A program made the position numbers and the translations under genes. From the NCBI GenBank assembly GCA_036375875.1, contig DASVBK010000259.1, positions 1 through 6,011 of the forward strand: 6,011 nt of DNA. Direction: 5' to 3'. The stretch is from Prado023 sp036375875 (GTDB lineage Bacteria > Actinomycetota > Actinomycetes > S36-B12 > CAIYMF01). The number at the start of each line of letters is the position of its first letter. Position 1 is the first letter of the stretch. The notes below the pieces were generated by a model, which worked only from the letters and a program-made list of their open reading frames with translations, did no database searches and had not been told where the DNA came from. This document shows positions 5,055 to 6,011 of this stretch, piece by piece.

Positions 5055-5619
5055 CGCGACGGCCCGCGCGATCGACCAGGTGATGCACGGCCGCGAGCAC
5101 GGCGCCGGCATCGTGCGCAACCTCGTGGGCCACACCACTGGCCGCCCGCTCGGCCGCCGTGCGTGCTGCCTGCAGCCGGCGACGTGAGGGACCCGCCGAG
5201 GGATGCGGCGCCGCCCACACCCGCTCCAGCTCGTGGGCCGCGCGGAACGGCAGGACGACCGCGGGGGCGTACAGCTCACCCCACGCGACGCCCGGCACGC
5301 GGGTGTGCAGCTCCTCGGGCCGGATCCGCTCGTCGATGGGCAGCAGGTGGTCCCAGTCGACCAGGACGTGCTGGGCCGGGGCGCCGGGCTGGTCGGCGCG
5401 GCCGGCCAGGTAGGGCCGCGACAGGACCACCCCGCGCCCCACCAGGCCGCGCGTCGGCCCCTGCAGCATCAGGTGCACCACCGTGCCGGGGGCCGGCACC
5501 GGCTCCTCGCAGACGAGCCAGGGCGCCTGCGCGCCACCAGTACGAGCGAACTGCGCCAGGGCGTGCTCGAAGGAGGGGACCCAGCGCGGCCCCCGCTGGG
5601 GATCCCAGCCCAGCACCAT
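5047..5619 (-). CDS. Hypothetical protein, possible PUA/EVE-like fold in middle
   Basis: A 190-residue protein that I do not recognise with certainty. It opens with VLGWDPQRGPRWVPSF. The middle (about residues 44-135) has the pattern of a small beta-barrel: GTVVHLMLQGPTRGLVGRG, then HVLVDWDHLLP (84-94), LHTRVPGVAWG (104-114), a hydrophobic VVLPF and finally LERVW (131-135). This order (Gly-rich strand, VxWDxLLP, VPxxxW, LxxxW) resembles the substrate-binding region ahead of HNH domains in some actinobacterial endonucleases, but no HNH or other nuclease motif is present. A basic, Ala-rich helical tail follows (140-190). ATG 5619 is preferred because GGAG lies 10 nt upstream; ATG 5628, three codons earlier, has the same GGAG only 1 nt away. 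It is preceded by 100 nt containing two inverted repeats. The fold assignment is weak. Confidence 0.75.
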   Translation of the reverse strand: MVLGWDPQRGPRWVPSFEHALAQFARTGGAQAPWLVCEEPVPAPGTVVHLMLQGPTRGLVGRGVVLSRPYLAGRADQPGAPAQHVLVDWDHLLPIDERIRPEELHTRVPGVAWGELYAPAVVLPFRAAHELERVWAAPHPSAGPSRRRLQAARTAAERAASGVAHEVAHDAGAVLAAVHHLVDRAGRRGA

Positions 5620-5629
5620 CGCGGTCATG

Positions 5630-5633
5630 CTCC
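5630..5633 (-). promoter_or_regulatory. Ribosome binding site deciding the start of the gene at 5047
   Basis: GGAG on the minus strand, 10 nt before ATG 5619 and only 1 nt before ATG 5628. The spacing favours 5619. Confidence 0.45.
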
Positions 5634-5662
5634 ATCATGGCCCCGCACGGAAGCGCGAAGAA

Positions 5663-5679
5663 TGCCCACAGCATGGGCA
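5663..5679 (-). promoter_or_regulatory. Perfect inverted repeat upstream of the gene at 5047 (operator or terminator)
   Basis: TGCCCA (5663-5668) and TGGGCA (5674-5679) are perfect 6-bp arms around a 5-nt spacer, centred about 50 nt upstream of ATG 5619. On the minus strand the hairpin is followed by TTCTTC, so it could be a weak terminator for the exonuclease gene. Its position just ahead of the next gene also fits a repressor or activator site. Confidence 0.35.
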
Positions 5680-5702
5680 GAATCGGGATCTCGCACGCTG
5701 GT

Positions 5703-5716
5703 GTGAGGCATCTCAC
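5703..5716 (-). repeat. Short inverted repeat after the exonuclease stop
   Basis: GTGAG (5703-5707) and CTCAC (5712-5716) flank a 4-nt spacer, 12 nt beyond the exonuclease stop codon. No T-run follows on the minus strand. It may be part of a transcription end together with the second repeat at 5663-5679, or an independent protein-binding site. Confidence 0.3.
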
Positions 5717-5728
5717 GGGTCGGGACGG

Positions 5729-6011
5729 CTAGCCGTCGGTGGCCCCGATCCGCCCGGCGAGGTCCGTGGCGGCCATCGCGGCGCGCGCCTCGCCCAGCGT
5801 CCGGATGCCCCGCTCCGCCAGCAGCGGCAGCATCCGCACCAGGACCTCCGCGGTGGCCAGCGCGTCGCCCAGGGCGGTGTGCCGGCCGATCACCTCCACG
5901 CCCAGTCGCTGGCAGACGCCGTCCAGGCCGTGGCGCGCGTCGGGGTCGGGGTCGAGCACCGCGGAGAGCAGCATCGTGTCCAGCTGCAGCGGCTCGAGGG
6001 TCACGCCCGCC
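5729..6011 (-). CDS. DEDDh 3'-5' exonuclease (DnaQ/Pol III epsilon-like), C-terminal part
   Basis: This is the last 94 codons of a gene that enters from beyond 6011; its start is not in the window. The visible part matches the second half of a DnaQ-type exonuclease domain. LQLDTMLLS is the usual strand and helix start (consensus LDTLxLSR). LDGVCQRLGVEV matches the 'LxxLxxxLGI' helix. RHTALGDALATAEVLVRM contains the ExoIII-epsilon pair H...D with four residues between (His codon at 5879-5881, Asp codon at 5864-5866), which marks the DEDDh subgroup. Such enzymes remove nucleotides from 3' ends of DNA or RNA with two metal ions. A short Ala-rich tail after ERGIRTLGEARAAM ends the protein. The first acidic motif (DxE) is outside the window, so activity cannot be judged, nor whether the domain is fused to others, as in some actinobacterial CBS-exonuclease proteins. 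Confidence 0.85.
   Translation of the reverse strand, partial: AGVTLEPLQLDTMLLSAVLDPDPDARHGLDGVCQRLGVEVIGRHTALGDALATAEVLVRMLPLLAERGIRTLGEARAAMAATDLAGRIGATDG

Overview
The window is very G+C-rich on both strands. Codon third positions are almost all G or C, coding is dense, and several genes overlap at start/stop codons. Together with GTG starts, two apparently leaderless genes and protein families typical of high-GC Gram-positives, this points to a chromosomal segment of an actinomycete. I cannot name the genus from the sequence. I see no tRNA, rRNA, transposase, integrase or CRISPR array.

Layout. At the left edge, minus strand, is the 5' part of a small hydrophobic (membrane) protein gene. 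Upstream of it on the same strand is a class I SAM-dependent methyltransferase (352-1125). It diverges from a plus-strand operon across a 106-nt intergenic region. The operon is: an HPr kinase/phosphorylase homologue with an intact nucleotide site (hprK-like, 1232-2215); a Cys-based tyrosine/lipid-type phosphatase of the PF13350 class (2212-2940); and a second full-length HprK homologue whose ATP/Mg/catalytic residues are all replaced (2940-3974). The three genes overlap at ATGA and TGATG junctions, so they are translationally coupled. A small predicted lipoprotein (4031-4510) follows after a 56-nt gap. Its stop codon shares a CTAG tetramer with the stop of a convergent minus-strand gene. The right third is minus strand: a small hypothetical protein with a conserved-looking HCxLCDxTH motif (4507-4953), another hypothetical protein (5047-5619), and the C-terminal end of a DEDDh (DnaQ-type) exonuclease that runs off the right edge.

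Main point of interest. The kinase - phosphatase - pseudokinase cassette looks like a phospho-signalling module. HprK enzymes are known as homohexamers that phosphorylate and dephosphorylate HPr at Ser46. Here the active copy keeps the P-loop but has lost the usual C-terminal family motif, while the degenerate copy has lost the P-loop but keeps that C-terminal motif. This complementary pattern suggests, by inference, a mixed hexamer in which the two proteins divide catalysis and substrate recognition or regulation. No HPr or PTS gene lies in the window, so the substrate is open.
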